Positions 24,591 through 32,334 of a stretch of DNA of 64,000 bases are shown piece by piece. Made by a program: the position numbers and the translations under genes. The notes below the pieces were generated by a model. That model did not search any database. It saw only the letters and a list, made by a program, of their open reading frames with translations, and was not told the origin of the DNA. The stretch spans positions 1,881,001 through 1,945,000 of the forward strand of contig NZ_CP121634.1 in assembly GCF_029714945.1 (NCBI RefSeq), read 5' to 3'. Every line of letters begins with the position of its first letter. Position 1 is the stretch's first letter. Source of the stretch: Bradyrhizobium sp. CIAT3101 (GTDB lineage: Bacteria > Pseudomonadota > Alphaproteobacteria > Rhizobiales > Xanthobacteraceae).

Positions 24591-25379
24591 CTACCCGTTC
24601 CGCCGTTCGCCGCGCAGCGTCGGCAGGCCGATGCCGGCCGCATCGAAGCCGCCATCGACGGCCAAAATTTGGCCGGTGATGTAGCTCGCGCGCTCCGAGC
24701 ACAGGAAGAAGATCGCTTCCGCGAGTTCCTCCTCCAGGCCGTAGCGGTTGAGCGGGATGGCGTCGTGATAGTCGGCGCGGATCTCCTTGGAGTGCACCTG
24801 CTTCGCCATCGCGGTGTCGACCGGCCCTGGCGCTACCGCATTGACGCGGATGTTGAGCGAGGCCAGCTCGACCGCGAGCTGCTTGGTGAGATGCGCAAGT
24901 CCAGCCTTGCTGGTGCCGTAGGCCGAGCGCAGCGTCGAGGCGCGCACGGCCGAGATCGAGGTGATGTTGACGATGGCGCCGCCGCCTTGCTCGCGCATCA
25001 GCGGCGCGGCCGCCTTCGTGCAGAGGAACGGGCCGTTGAGGTTGACCGCCATGATCCGGTTCCAGTCGGCATCGCTGGTCTCCAGCACGGGGGCAAACAC
25101 GGCAACGCCGGCATTGTTGACCAGCGCATCGAGGCGGCCGAAGCGGTCCATGATCACCGCCATCGCAGCGCCCACGGCTGCCGTATCGGATACGTCGCAG
25201 GTGATCGCCAGCGTCGTCTCGCCGCGTCCGATCTCGGTGACCGCCCGGCCGAGCAACTCTCCCTCGATGTCGAGCAGCGCCACGCGCCAGCCCTCGGCCA
25301 GGAATTTCTTCGCAGTCGCAAGCCCGATGCCGCGTGCGGCTCCGGTGACGAGGGCGACTTTTTGCGGGGCCTGCGGCAT
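24591..25379 (-). CDS. SDR family oxidoreductase
   Basis: A 262-residue classical SDR: TGAARGIG at residues 12-19, NNAG at 88-91, the catalytic Ser in the NITSISAV segment, and Y154/K158 in YGTSKAG. The NADH-type acidic residue appears in LLDIEGE. The end, YITGQILAVDGGFDAAGI, is typical of FabG-like alcohol dehydrogenases. The gene is divergent from a cupin gene, with about 90 bp between them. The substrate is unknown. Confidence 0.85.
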   Translation of the reverse strand: MPQAPQKVALVTGAARGIGLATAKKFLAEGWRVALLDIEGELLGRAVTEIGRGETTLAITCDVSDTAAVGAAMAVIMDRFGRLDALVNNAGVAVFAPVLETSDADWNRIMAVNLNGPFLCTKAAAPLMREQGGGAIVNITSISAVRASTLRSAYGTSKAGLAHLTKQLAVELASLNIRVNAVAPGPVDTAMAKQVHSKEIRADYHDAIPLNRYGLEEELAEAIFFLCSERASYITGQILAVDGGFDAAGIGLPTLRGERRNG

Positions 25380-25469
25380 TTGCTATTCTGTCCTGTGTTC
25401 GAAAGGGGAGGGCATCCCCTGGGATTGGTCTTTTACTTCGCTTTGACCCCGACGAGAAAGGCCCTGACC

Positions 25470-25847
25470 ATGCTCATCGCTCCCAGCGCGAACCCGCTCG
25501 AGGAATGGCGGCCGGGTGTGAAGACGCGCATGGTGACATCCGCGCGCAATGGCGCAACCGCGCTCTGCATCTTCGAGCAATGGGTCGATCCCGGCACGGG
25601 GGCGCCGACGCATAGCCATCCGGTCGAGGAGGTGCTGACCGTGCGCGAGGGCGAGGCCGAGATGTGGATCGAGGGTGAACGGATCGCGGTCACGGCCGGC
25701 CAGTCGCTGCTGGTCCCCGCCGGCCGTCAGCACGGCTTTCGCAATTCGGGCACGGCGACGCTCCACATCCATGCCGTGCTGGCCGCCCCGGTGTTCGAGG
25801 CGTTGCCGGAAGGAGCAAGCGAAGCGACGCGGCGGTGGGAGCGGTAA
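25470..25847 (+). CDS. Cupin domain protein
   Basis: A 125-residue single-domain cupin. Motif 1 is GTGAPTHSHPVEEVLTVREGEAEMWIEGE, giving the metal ligands His, His and Glu. Motif 2 is LLVPAGRQHGFRNSG with the fourth ligand. Probably a small metal-binding enzyme or sensor of unknown substrate. The frame is open far upstream through the divergent SDR gene; ATG 25470 marks where the cupin begins. Confidence 0.8.
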   Translation: MLIAPSANPLEEWRPGVKTRMVTSARNGATALCIFEQWVDPGTGAPTHSHPVEEVLTVREGEAEMWIEGERIAVTAGQSLLVPAGRQHGFRNSGTATLHIHAVLAAPVFEALPEGASEATRRWER

Positions 25848-25997
25848 GGGGCGGCAACCTCAATCGTGGTCCGTCACCCCTGAGGTGCCGGAGCGAAGCG
25901 GAAGCCTGGAAGAGCGACGGCCCGGCCGCATTCGTCCTGCGAGGCTCACCGTGCTTTGCACGGCGAGCGCTTCAGGATGACGTGGAGGGCGTTTGCT

Positions 25998-27662
25998 CTA
26001 CGACAGTTCCGCCGACGCGCGCTGCATGTTCGCCGACATGTCCGCGGTCACGGCGCTCTGCTCCTCGACCGCGGCGGCGGTCGAGGCGATGAACTCGTTG
26101 ACGCCGGCGATCGCGATCTTGATCGCTGTCAGTGAGCTCGCGACGTCGCCGGAAATGGTGTTCAGCGCGTCGATTTCGGAGGTGATCGTGTCGGTCGCCT
26201 GCTTGGCCTGGTTGGCGAGGTTCTTCACCTCGGAGGCGACCACGGCGAAGCCCCGGCCGGCTTCACCCGCACGCGCGGATTCGATCGTGGCGTTGAGTGC
26301 GAGCAGATTGATCTGGCTGGTGATGCCGGCGATCATCTCGACGATGCCGCTCATGGCCTGCGCGGCCGCGTTCAGCCGCTGCGCCTGGCCGTCGGCGGCG
26401 TCGACCCTCGTGGTCGCAACCTTGGAGTTCTCGCGCGACTTCGCCATGGTCGCGGAGATCTCGCGGATCGAGGCGCTCATCTGCTCGCTGCCGGCCGCGA
26501 CCGCTTCGATCAACCCGCGGGCATTGTCGGCCTTCTTTCGGCCGATCGCCTGCGCGGTGATGTCGGTGGCGTATTTCACCACCTTGTAGGGCTTGCCGTT
26601 GAGGTCGAAGATCGGATTGTACGACGCCTGGATCCAGATCTCGCGGCCGCCCTTGGCGAGCCGCTTGTACTCGGCGGCCTGGTATTCGCCGCGATTGAGC
26701 GTCTCCCAGAACTGGCGGTAGGCGGCCGAATTCTTTTCGTTCGGCTCGACGAACATGGAGTGGTGCTGGCCCTTGATCTCGGCCAGCGAATAGCCCATCG
26801 CGCTCAGGAAATTCTGGTTGGCGGTGCGGATGGTGCCGTCCATGTTGAACTCGATCACCGCCTGCGACTTCTGGATCGCGGCGAGCTGGCCGTCATTGTC
26901 GGCGGCCTTCATCTTCTGCGCGGTGACGTCGGTTGCGAACTTCACCACCTTGAACGGCCGGCCCATCTCGTCGAGGATCGGGTTGTAGGTCGCGAGAATC
27001 CAGATCTCCTTGCCGCCCTTGCCGAGCCGCTTGTATTCGGCGGCTTCGAACTGGCCGCGGTTCAGCCGCGCCCAAAAATCGGCATAGGCGGAGCCGGCGC
27101 GATCCTCCGGCGTCACGAACATGCTGTGATGCTTGCCCTGGATCTCGTCGAGCGAATAGCCCACTGCATTGAGGAAGTTGTCGTTGGCGGTGACGATGGT
27201 GCCGTCCATGTTGAACTCGATGACGGCCTGGGCACGGCTGATCGCAGCGAGCTTGCCCGCTTCCTCCATGCTCCTCATCTTGTACGCCGTGATGTCGGTG
27301 GCGAACTTGATGAAGCTGACGACCTTGCCGCTCTCGTCGAGCAGCGGCGCGTAGGAGGCGTGGACCCAGACTTCCCTGCCATCCTTGCCGTAGCGCCTGT
27401 ATTGCGTGGTCTGGAACTCGCCGCGGTTCAGGCTGGCCCAGAAATCGCGGTAGCGGGCGCTCTCGCGCTCGGCCGGGCTCACGAAGATGCTGTGATGCTT
27501 GCCCCTGATCTCCGCGAGCGAATAGCCGCTCATCTTCAGCAGATTTTCATTGGCATCGAGAATGGTGCCGTCGAGACCGAACTCGATCACCGCCTGCGAC
27601 CGGTCGAGCGCCTCGACCTCAGCGACTGCGTGCCTGACTTTCTTGCTCTGAAAATTGAACAA
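25998..27662 (-). CDS. Soluble methyl-accepting chemotaxis protein with three tandem PAS domains
   Basis: A 554-residue cytoplasmic chemoreceptor with no membrane helix. Three PAS units with a strict 122-residue period, each beginning (S/A)QAVIEF..DGTI, cover about residues 21-385. The methyl-accepting signalling domain follows, with the hairpin tip [42 protein letters not shown]. Each PAS has the GYS..EI.GKHHS.FV pattern seen in haem/flavin-type aerotaxis sensors. TTG 27662, with GGAG 7 bp upstream, gives LFNFQSKK; an earlier GTG at 27791 would add 43 poorly conserved-looking residues. It has no adjacent che genes. Confidence 0.8.
   Translation of the reverse strand: MFNFQSKKVRHAVAEVEALDRSQAVIEFGLDGTILDANENLLKMSGYSLAEIRGKHHSIFVSPAERESARYRDFWASLNRGEFQTTQYRRYGKDGREVWVHASYAPLLDESGKVVSFIKFATDITAYKMRSMEEAGKLAAISRAQAVIEFNMDGTIVTANDNFLNAVGYSLDEIQGKHHSMFVTPEDRAGSAYADFWARLNRGQFEAAEYKRLGKGGKEIWILATYNPILDEMGRPFKVVKFATDVTAQKMKAADNDGQLAAIQKSQAVIEFNMDGTIRTANQNFLSAMGYSLAEIKGQHHSMFVEPNEKNSAAYRQFWETLNRGEYQAAEYKRLAKGGREIWIQASYNPIFDLNGKPYKVVKYATDITAQAIGRKKADNARGLIEAVAAGSEQMSASIREISATMAKSRENSKVATTRVDAADGQAQRLNAAAQAMSGIVEMIAGITSQINLLALNATIESARAGEAGRGFAVVASEVKNLANQAKQATDTITSEIDALNTISGDVASSLTAIKIAIAGVNEFIASTAAAVEEQSAVTADMSANMQRASAELS
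26499..27596 (-). repeat. Triplicated 366-bp coding repeat (PAS units)
   Basis: Three consecutive 366-bp units encode PAS domains of the chemoreceptor. The second and third units are most alike ([12 protein letters not shown] in both, and AEYKRL.KGG.EIWI), indicating a recent second duplication after an older one. Confidence 0.75.
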
Positions 27663-28008
27663 TTGATGCTCCGCAATGATTTGGGGCGGTTCATGAATCA
27701 CGGTACCGCCACGTTTGATCTGAAAAGTTGCATGAGCGGATTGAGCAACTGTAAACAACTGCACACAGCTGCGGGCCTTCCGTAATTTCACGTGTGATTC
27801 CGATGTCGTTCAGTTCACGCGCGTTCTGGCTTCATAAGCACGGCGGGGTTCATACGAGTGCGTGCGTCCGTCCGTAGTTGTACGGTCGCGTTTTGAAAAA
27901 TATGTTCTGCCGCGACGAGCTGTCGCGTGCCCATCCGCCTGGCCGCGGTTTGGCGCCTGCACGCCGCCGGATGAGTCGCAATGACCTCCGGAATAATTTT
28001 CACGGCTC

Positions 28009-28035
28009 TGTCGGCCTTGTAGAACGCCGTTCGTC
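28009..28035 (+). promoter_or_regulatory. ECF42-type promoter, site 3
   Basis: TGTCGG at 28009-28014, a 17-bp spacer and CGTCTTA from 28032 repeat sites 1 and 2 exactly in core and spacing. The DGPF gene start lies 113 bp downstream; the leader between contains a partly paired CATTCC...GGAATG hairpin. It links a second DGPF operon, 7 kb away, to the sigma factor at 19863. Confidence 0.6.
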
Positions 28036-28147
28036 TTACAAGGGAGTGCGGGCCATGTGGTCCGCTGATCTTCCCGCCATTCCGTGGTGCGCTTCGCGGC
28101 GCATGTCGCGGCGCGCCATGTGGAATGACGGGGCCAGTGAGGACCGT

Positions 28148-28552
28148 ATGCGATTCATGATGCTGATGATCCCGCTCGGCTACGAGACCGCGCCGGCGGA
28201 CGTGCAACTCGATCCCGAACGCGTCGCCGCGATGATGCGCTACAACGAGGCGCTGAAGGATGCCGGCGTGCTGATCACGCTGGACGGCCTGCATCCGCCG
28301 TCAATGGGCGCCCGCGTCTCGTTTGCCACCGGCCTGCCTGTCGTGACCGACGGCCCGTTCGCGGAAGCCAAAGAAGTGCTGGGCGGCTATTGGATGATCG
28401 AGGTCGGCTCGCGCGAGGAGGCGATCGCCTGGGCGAAGAAGTGCCCGGCTTCCGCCAATGAGATCATCGAGATCCGCCAGGTGCAGGAAATGTCCGATTT
28501 CCCGCCGGAGGTGCAGGCGGCCGCCGCCGGTTTTGACGATCTGAAGACCTAG
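28148..28552 (+). CDS. YciI/DGPF domain protein
   Basis: A 134-residue DGPF-family protein: MRFMMLMIPLGYETAPADVQLDPERVAAMMRYNEALKDAGVLITLDGLHPPSMGARV, then the signature VTDGPFAEAKEVLGGYWMIEVGSREEAIAWAKKCP. It is an ECF42-associated type, and an ECF42-like promoter lies upstream. GTGAGGA stands 6 bp before ATG 28148. An alternative ATG at 28055 would add 31 unusual residues. It is followed 46 bp later by another small gene of the same broad family. Confidence 0.9.
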   Translation: MRFMMLMIPLGYETAPADVQLDPERVAAMMRYNEALKDAGVLITLDGLHPPSMGARVSFATGLPVVTDGPFAEAKEVLGGYWMIEVGSREEAIAWAKKCPASANEIIEIRQVQEMSDFPPEVQAAAAGFDDLKT

Positions 28553-28598
28553 CGGCCGCGACATCGCGGCATCAAACGATCAACAAGGGAGCGAACCG

Positions 28599-28961
28599 AT
28601 GAGCACCGACACCTATCTCGCCGTTTTCCTCGGCAGCAAGGACAGCCCGAAATTTGCTGCGTGGAATGCGATGTCCGACGCCGAGCGCAAGGCCAAGGAG
28701 ATGGAGGGCATGGCAGCCTGGAAGGGCTGGGTCGAGAAGCACCAAGGCGCGATCCAGGCCATGGGCGGCCCGCTCGGCAAGACCAAGAAGGTCGATGCCA
28801 AGGGCGTCGCCGACATCGCCAACGAGATGGGCGCCTTCACCGTGGTCCGCGCCGCCTCGCACGAGGCCGCGGCCAAGATGTTCGAGAACCACCCGCATTT
28901 CGCGATCTTCCCCGGCGAGCGGGTCGAGATCATGCCGGTGCTGCCGATCCCGGGTGGCTAG
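28599..28961 (+). CDS. YciI-related small protein
   Basis: A 120-residue protein: MSTDTYLAVFLGSKDSPKFAAWNAMSDAERKAKEMEGMAAWKGWVEKHQGAIQAMGGPLGKTKKVDAKG, then GAFTVVRAASHEAAAKMFENHPHFAIFPGERVEIMPVLPIP. The ferredoxin-like layout matches YCII-related proteins, and it is likely co-transcribed with the preceding DGPF gene from the ECF42-type promoter. Molecular function unknown. Confidence 0.8.
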   Translation: MSTDTYLAVFLGSKDSPKFAAWNAMSDAERKAKEMEGMAAWKGWVEKHQGAIQAMGGPLGKTKKVDAKGVADIANEMGAFTVVRAASHEAAAKMFENHPHFAIFPGERVEIMPVLPIPGG

Positions 28962-29025
28962 GCTGCGCCTTTGCGGGAAATACGGGTTCACCAAAACCCG
29001 CCCCTGCTAGTGACCTTCACGCGCG

Positions 29026-29052
29026 GCTCATGTAAAAGTTGTTCACATGAGC
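29026..29052. promoter_or_regulatory. Candidate autoregulatory operator of the TetR gene
   Basis: GCTCATGT (29026-29033) and ACATGAGC (29045-29052) form a perfect inverted repeat over the tetR start codon. Within it, ATGTAAAAGTTGTTCACAT (29030-29048) matches the operator-like palindrome at 29855-29873 in 16 of 19 positions. Confidence 0.65.
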
Positions 29053-29787
29053 TGGCGCAAGGAGCAGCGCCGCGCCGAGCGCGGCTATCACCACGGCAAT
29101 CTGAAGGAAGCACTTCTGCAGGCCGCCCTCGGGCTGATCGCCGAGAAGGGCGCGGCCGGGTTCACCTTTGCCGATGCCGCGCGCATGGCCGGCGTCAGCG
29201 CGGCGGCGCCTTACCGGCATTTTCGCGACCGTGACGAACTGCTGTCCTCGATCGCCCAGCGTGGTTTTGAGCAGTTCGAAGCGCGTCTCACGGCAGCCTG
29301 GGACGATGGGCGCCCCGACACCGTCACCGCGTTCGAGCGTGTCGGCCGGGCCTATCTCGCCTTCGCCCGCGAGGAGCCCGCTTTCTACAACGCGATGTTC
29401 GAATCCGGCCTGCCGGTCGATGCCAATGCGGCGCTGCAGGCCGCAAGCGAGCGTGCTTTCAACGTCATTCGCGCCGCCGCGGAGCGTCTTGCGGCGCTGG
29501 CGCCGCCCGGCACGCCGCGTCCGCCGGCGATGATGATGGCCCTGCACATCTGGTCGATGGCGCATGGCGTCGCCTCGCTGTTCTCGCGCGGGGACGCCGC
29601 GCGACGAAAGCTGCCGATGTCGCCGGACGAACTGCTAGAGGCCGAGGTGCTGATCTATCTGCGCGGCCTCGGCTTCCCGACCGACCGCAGGCCGCAGGCG
29701 AAAAGCGCCGAGCCGCCGCCGGTGCCGCCGGAGGCTCCCTCCGGTTCCGGAGTGCCGCCGGGCGGGCCTTGGGGCAAGCCGAAATAA
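29047..29787 (+). CDS. TetR/AcrR family regulator with WHG-type C-terminal domain
   Basis: A 246-residue TetR protein. HTH: LKEALLQAALGLIAEKGAAGFTFADAARMAGVSAAAPYRHFRDRDELLSSIAQRGFEQF (about residues 18-78). The C-terminal domain has LGRAYLAF-like and ALHIWSMAHGVASLF segments of the WHG/TetR_C_13 group, and the tail is Pro-rich (PPPVPPEAPSGSGVPPGGP). Its start codon lies inside an inverted repeat that recurs before the next gene, so it likely represses itself and the DUF2852 gene. Confidence 0.9.
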   Translation: MSWRKEQRRAERGYHHGNLKEALLQAALGLIAEKGAAGFTFADAARMAGVSAAAPYRHFRDRDELLSSIAQRGFEQFEARLTAAWDDGRPDTVTAFERVGRAYLAFAREEPAFYNAMFESGLPVDANAALQAASERAFNVIRAAAERLAALAPPGTPRPPAMMMALHIWSMAHGVASLFSRGDAARRKLPMSPDELLEAEVLIYLRGLGFPTDRRPQAKSAEPPPVPPEAPSGSGVPPGGPWGKPK

Positions 29788-29827
29788 AGTTGCGCAAATA
29801 ATTACGAGACCGTGTTTGGCGGTCAGC

Positions 29828-29873
29828 TTGACAAAATCGCGGGATGGTCTAGCTATGTAAATGTTATTTACAT
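29828..29873 (+). promoter_or_regulatory. Promoter and TetR operator before the DUF2852 gene
   Basis: TTGACA at 29828-29833 with a weak -10 (TAGCTA at 29850) is overlapped by the palindrome ATGTAAA-TGTTA-TTTACAT at 29855-29873, close to the tetR operator at 29030. A repressor bound here would cover the -10 region and start point. Confidence 0.6.
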
Positions 29874-29906
29874 TCACAACGGCAGATGCCGTGATGGAGA
29901 AGGGAA

Positions 29907-30404
29907 ATGGCCTACACCGCTGATGTCAATCGCTGGCGCGGCCCCTCGGACCAACAACAGCAGCAGTACGAGCGGCCCCACATGCTCGATACGCCCTGGC
30001 ATCCTGGCTGGATTGCCGTGACCATTCTCGGCTTCATCATCTGGTGGCCGATCGGTTTAGCCCTTCTCTTTTTCACACTCGGGAGCAGAAGAATGTCGTG
30101 CTGGAGCAACTCTGATCGCTGGCAGAACAAGATGGAGCGGATGCAGTACAAGATGGACCGCATGCGCGACCGCATGGAGCGCCGAGGCTTCGGCGGCTTT
30201 GGCTTCGGCCCGCCGTCCTCCGGCAATCGCGCCTTCGACGAGTATCGCTCTGAAACGCTGCGCCGGCTCGAGGAAGAGCAGGTCGAGTTCAAGAACTTCC
30301 TCGACCGCCTGCGCCACGCCAAGGACAAGGAAGAGTTCGACCAGTTCATGGCCCAGCACAAGACGCGTCCGACCCCGCCGCCGACCGACCAGCAGCAGGG
30401 TTGA
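29907..30404 (+). CDS. DUF2852 domain protein
   Basis: A 165-residue protein of the alphaproteobacterial DUF2852 family. A short polar head is followed by one strong membrane helix (HPGWIAVTILGFIIWWPIGLALLFFTLGSRRM). Then comes a Met/Arg-rich helical stretch (RWQNKMERMQYKMDRMRDRMERRG), a Gly/Phe turn, and a conserved helical end (NRAFDEYRSETLRRLEEEQVEFKNFLDRLRHAKDKEEFDQFMAQ). Function unknown. AGAAGGGA precedes ATG 29907. Its promoter carries the TetR-type operator. Confidence 0.9.
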   Translation: MAYTADVNRWRGPSDQQQQQYERPHMLDTPWHPGWIAVTILGFIIWWPIGLALLFFTLGSRRMSCWSNSDRWQNKMERMQYKMDRMRDRMERRGFGGFGFGPPSSGNRAFDEYRSETLRRLEEEQVEFKNFLDRLRHAKDKEEFDQFMAQHKTRPTPPPTDQQQG

Positions 30405-30455
30405 TCCCCCTCAAAGCCTTCAGGCGCATGCCCCCAAAGTCCTGATGGCCCCGAG

Positions 30456-30495
30456 CCGCCCGCCTGCGCACCCCGCAGGCGGGCGGTTTGGTTTT
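30456..30495 (+). terminator. Rho-independent terminator after the DUF2852 gene
   Basis: A 13-bp perfect stem (CCGCCCGCCTGCG with its complement at 30474-30486) and 5-base loop are followed by TTTGGTTTT. It lies 51 bp after the DUF2852 stop. Confidence 0.8.
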
Positions 30496-30515
30496 GGGGA
30501 AGGGCTTCAAAGAAC

Positions 30516-30601
30516 CGTCATGCCCGGGCTTGTCCGGGGCATCCACGTTCTTGGTGCGTCGGAGTAAGGCGTGGATGGCCGGGACAAGCCCGGCCATGAC
30601 G
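30516..30601. repeat. Palindromic intergenic repeat (CGTCATGCCCGGGCTTG family), copy 2
   Basis: The arms CGTCATGCCCGGGCTTGTCC and GGACAAGCCCGGCCATGACG are nearly perfectly complementary, with an inner CATCCACG/CGTGGATG pair. Same family as 21184-21264. Confidence 0.75.
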
Positions 30602-30689
30602 CGCTGAACCAGTTGGAGAACCAACATCGGACGTACTGACACTAAGACGTGTGCGCCGTTCGCGTGCCGATTTTCTGTTGGATGACGTC

Positions 30690-30860
30690 ATGGACCTCAC
30701 CACCCGCCTGCTGCTCGGCGCGACCGCCATCGCGGTGCTGGGCTATATCGGCTTCGTCTATGGCAGCTGCGCCGGCGATCCCGACTGCCATGTCCGCAGC
30801 TGCGGCCGTCAGCTCTGTGGTGTCGTCTACAACCATCCGCAGGACCGTCCGGCGCCATAG
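30690..30860 (+). CDS. Small membrane protein (56 residues)
   Basis: MDLTTRLLLGATAIAVLGYIGFVYGSCAGDPDCHVRSC and onward: one N-terminal membrane helix, then four cysteines in a short exported tail (CAGDPDC, CGRQLC) ending VVYNHPQDRP. The paired cysteines suggest disulfides in the periplasm. Function unknown; no clear ribosome site upstream of ATG 30690, so the start is tentative. It converges on the desaturase gene. Confidence 0.5.
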   Translation: MDLTTRLLLGATAIAVLGYIGFVYGSCAGDPDCHVRSCGRQLCGVVYNHPQDRPAP

Positions 30861-30877
30861 AACCCGATCCGCGAGCT

Positions 30878-32041
30878 TCAGCGCGCGGTCACGACCTGCG
30901 CACGAACCGACGTCAGGAAGTGCTCGTAGGCGTGGTCGACGATCTCGTTGAGTGATCGCGTTCGCGCGAACATTGCCCTTGCTTCCGCGAGAAACTCGTC
31001 GCGGGTCGGAATCTTCGGCAGATGCAGATGCGTCAGCGCATCGACGCCGTCATGCGCGCGATTGAGGATGTCGTGCAGCGTCGGCAGTTGCAAATGGGCC
31101 GGATCGGCCCGGTGCAGCGCCGACGAGATCGCGTGCGCGAGAGCGTGCGCGTCGAACCGCCCGGCAAGCTCGCGGGCTGCGCGATTGATGACACGTGCGC
31201 CGAGCGGCTGCTCGTTGCGCAGCACCTGCTCGGGCGGCGCCTTCATGTTCCAGACGATTCCGCACCACGATAGCACCTTCAGCACGTAATAGGTCATGTC
31301 GATTTCCCACCAGCGAAAGCCCTGTCGCACGCTGCTCTGGTAGGCGTGGTGATTGTTGTGCCAGCCTTCGCCCATGGTGAGCAGCGCCAGCAGCCAGTTG
31401 TTGCGGGAATCGTCGCCCGTCACGTAGCGCTTGCGTCCGTGCACGTGGGCGAGGGAGTTGATGCAGAAGGTCGCGTGATAGACCAGCACCGTGCTCCAGA
31501 GGAAACCGACGACCAGGCCCGACCACCCTGCGAACGCGAAGCAGAGTGCTGCAAGCACGAAGGCGGGCAGCAGCTCGAGCCGATGCAGCCACATCAGCTC
31601 CGGATAGACCGCGAGATCGCCGACTTTCACGAGGTCGGTCGTGTCGTGCTCCCGGTAGAAGATCCAGCCGAGATGGCTGTACAGGAAGCCGCGATGCCGC
31701 GGCGAGTGCGTGTCGTGTTCGGTGTCGGAATGCAGATGATGGTGCCGGTGCTTGGCCGCCCACCACAACACGCTCTTCTGCGCGCTGCTTTGCGCAATGA
31801 AGGCCAGCATGAACTGAAACACCCGGCTGGTCGCATAAGCCCGATGCGAGAAATAGCGGTGGTAGCCCGCGGTGACCCCGAACATGCGCACGACGTAGAG
31901 CGAAGCGCAGATCGCGACGGCCTGCCAGGTGACGCCCGACCAGATGGCTGCGAAGCAGCCGAGATGGACCAGCACGAACGGCACGGCGGAGGGGTACATG
32001 ATGTCGTCGTGCTGGTCGTCGGCGGGCGCGTTGGGCGACAT
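30878..32041 (-). CDS. Acyl-CoA/fatty acid desaturase (delta-9 type)
   Basis: A 387-residue integral membrane desaturase. The three histidine boxes are HRYFSH (61-66), HRHHH (98-102) and HNNHH (about 236-240), holding the di-iron centre. Hydrophobic segments lie at about 18-55 and 160-205, with WRVxVFGVTAGYHR-like context (YVVRMFGVTAGYHRYFSH). It introduces a cis double bond into saturated acyl chains, adjusting membrane fluidity. The C-terminal ~110 residues after the last box are long and helical (LARAISSALH, RTRSLNEIVDHAYEHFL-like), typical of bacterial homologues. A structured leader precedes it. Confidence 0.9.
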   Translation of the reverse strand: MSPNAPADDQHDDIMYPSAVPFVLVHLGCFAAIWSGVTWQAVAICASLYVVRMFGVTAGYHRYFSHRAYATSRVFQFMLAFIAQSSAQKSVLWWAAKHRHHHLHSDTEHDTHSPRHRGFLYSHLGWIFYREHDTTDLVKVGDLAVYPELMWLHRLELLPAFVLAALCFAFAGWSGLVVGFLWSTVLVYHATFCINSLAHVHGRKRYVTGDDSRNNWLLALLTMGEGWHNNHHAYQSSVRQGFRWWEIDMTYYVLKVLSWCGIVWNMKAPPEQVLRNEQPLGARVINRAARELAGRFDAHALAHAISSALHRADPAHLQLPTLHDILNRAHDGVDALTHLHLPKIPTRDEFLAEARAMFARTRSLNEIVDHAYEHFLTSVRAQVVTAR

Positions 32042-32109
32042 GTCTTGGCGTGACCTCGGGTAACATTATCTGGGATTTGCTTCGGCCGGGCCGAAGACCA
32101 TCGGGTACG

Positions 32110-32294
32110 AAAAACCCGCGGATGGCGGACCACCGCGCGGGCTTGAGATGCTTTCGAGAGTCCCGGCCAACGCAGCGTCGGCCGGAAATCCGCCGGACTA
32201 TATGGTCGCGGGCATCTGGCATGCAAGCTCGTAGCCTCACGGGGAGCTGCGGCATGATGCTCGGGTCGGCCGCGCCGCTGGTGCCGCTTTGCCC
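32110..32294 (-). ncRNA. Candidate structured leader or small RNA upstream of the desaturase
   Basis: Read on the reverse strand, this stretch follows a TATATA -10-like box (32301-32306). It contains a hairpin GCAGCTC/GAGCTTGC nested in GCATC/GATGC, then GGCCGACG-CTG-CGTTGGCC enclosed by AGTCCGGC/GCCGGGACT. It ends in a GC stem (CCCGCG...CGCGGG, 32115-32141) followed by TTTTT (32114-32110). That is an intrinsic terminator 69 bp before the desaturase start with no gene behind it. It may be an attenuating 5' leader or an independent RNA. Confidence 0.45.
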
Positions 32295-32334
32295 ACCACC
32301 TATATAGGGAAGCATTAAAATACCGGAGGCGACG

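Noticed and set aside
24504..25469. N-terminal extension of the cupin gene
   Set aside because: The frame stays open through the opposite-strand SDR gene by GC bias only; the cupin domain begins at 25470.
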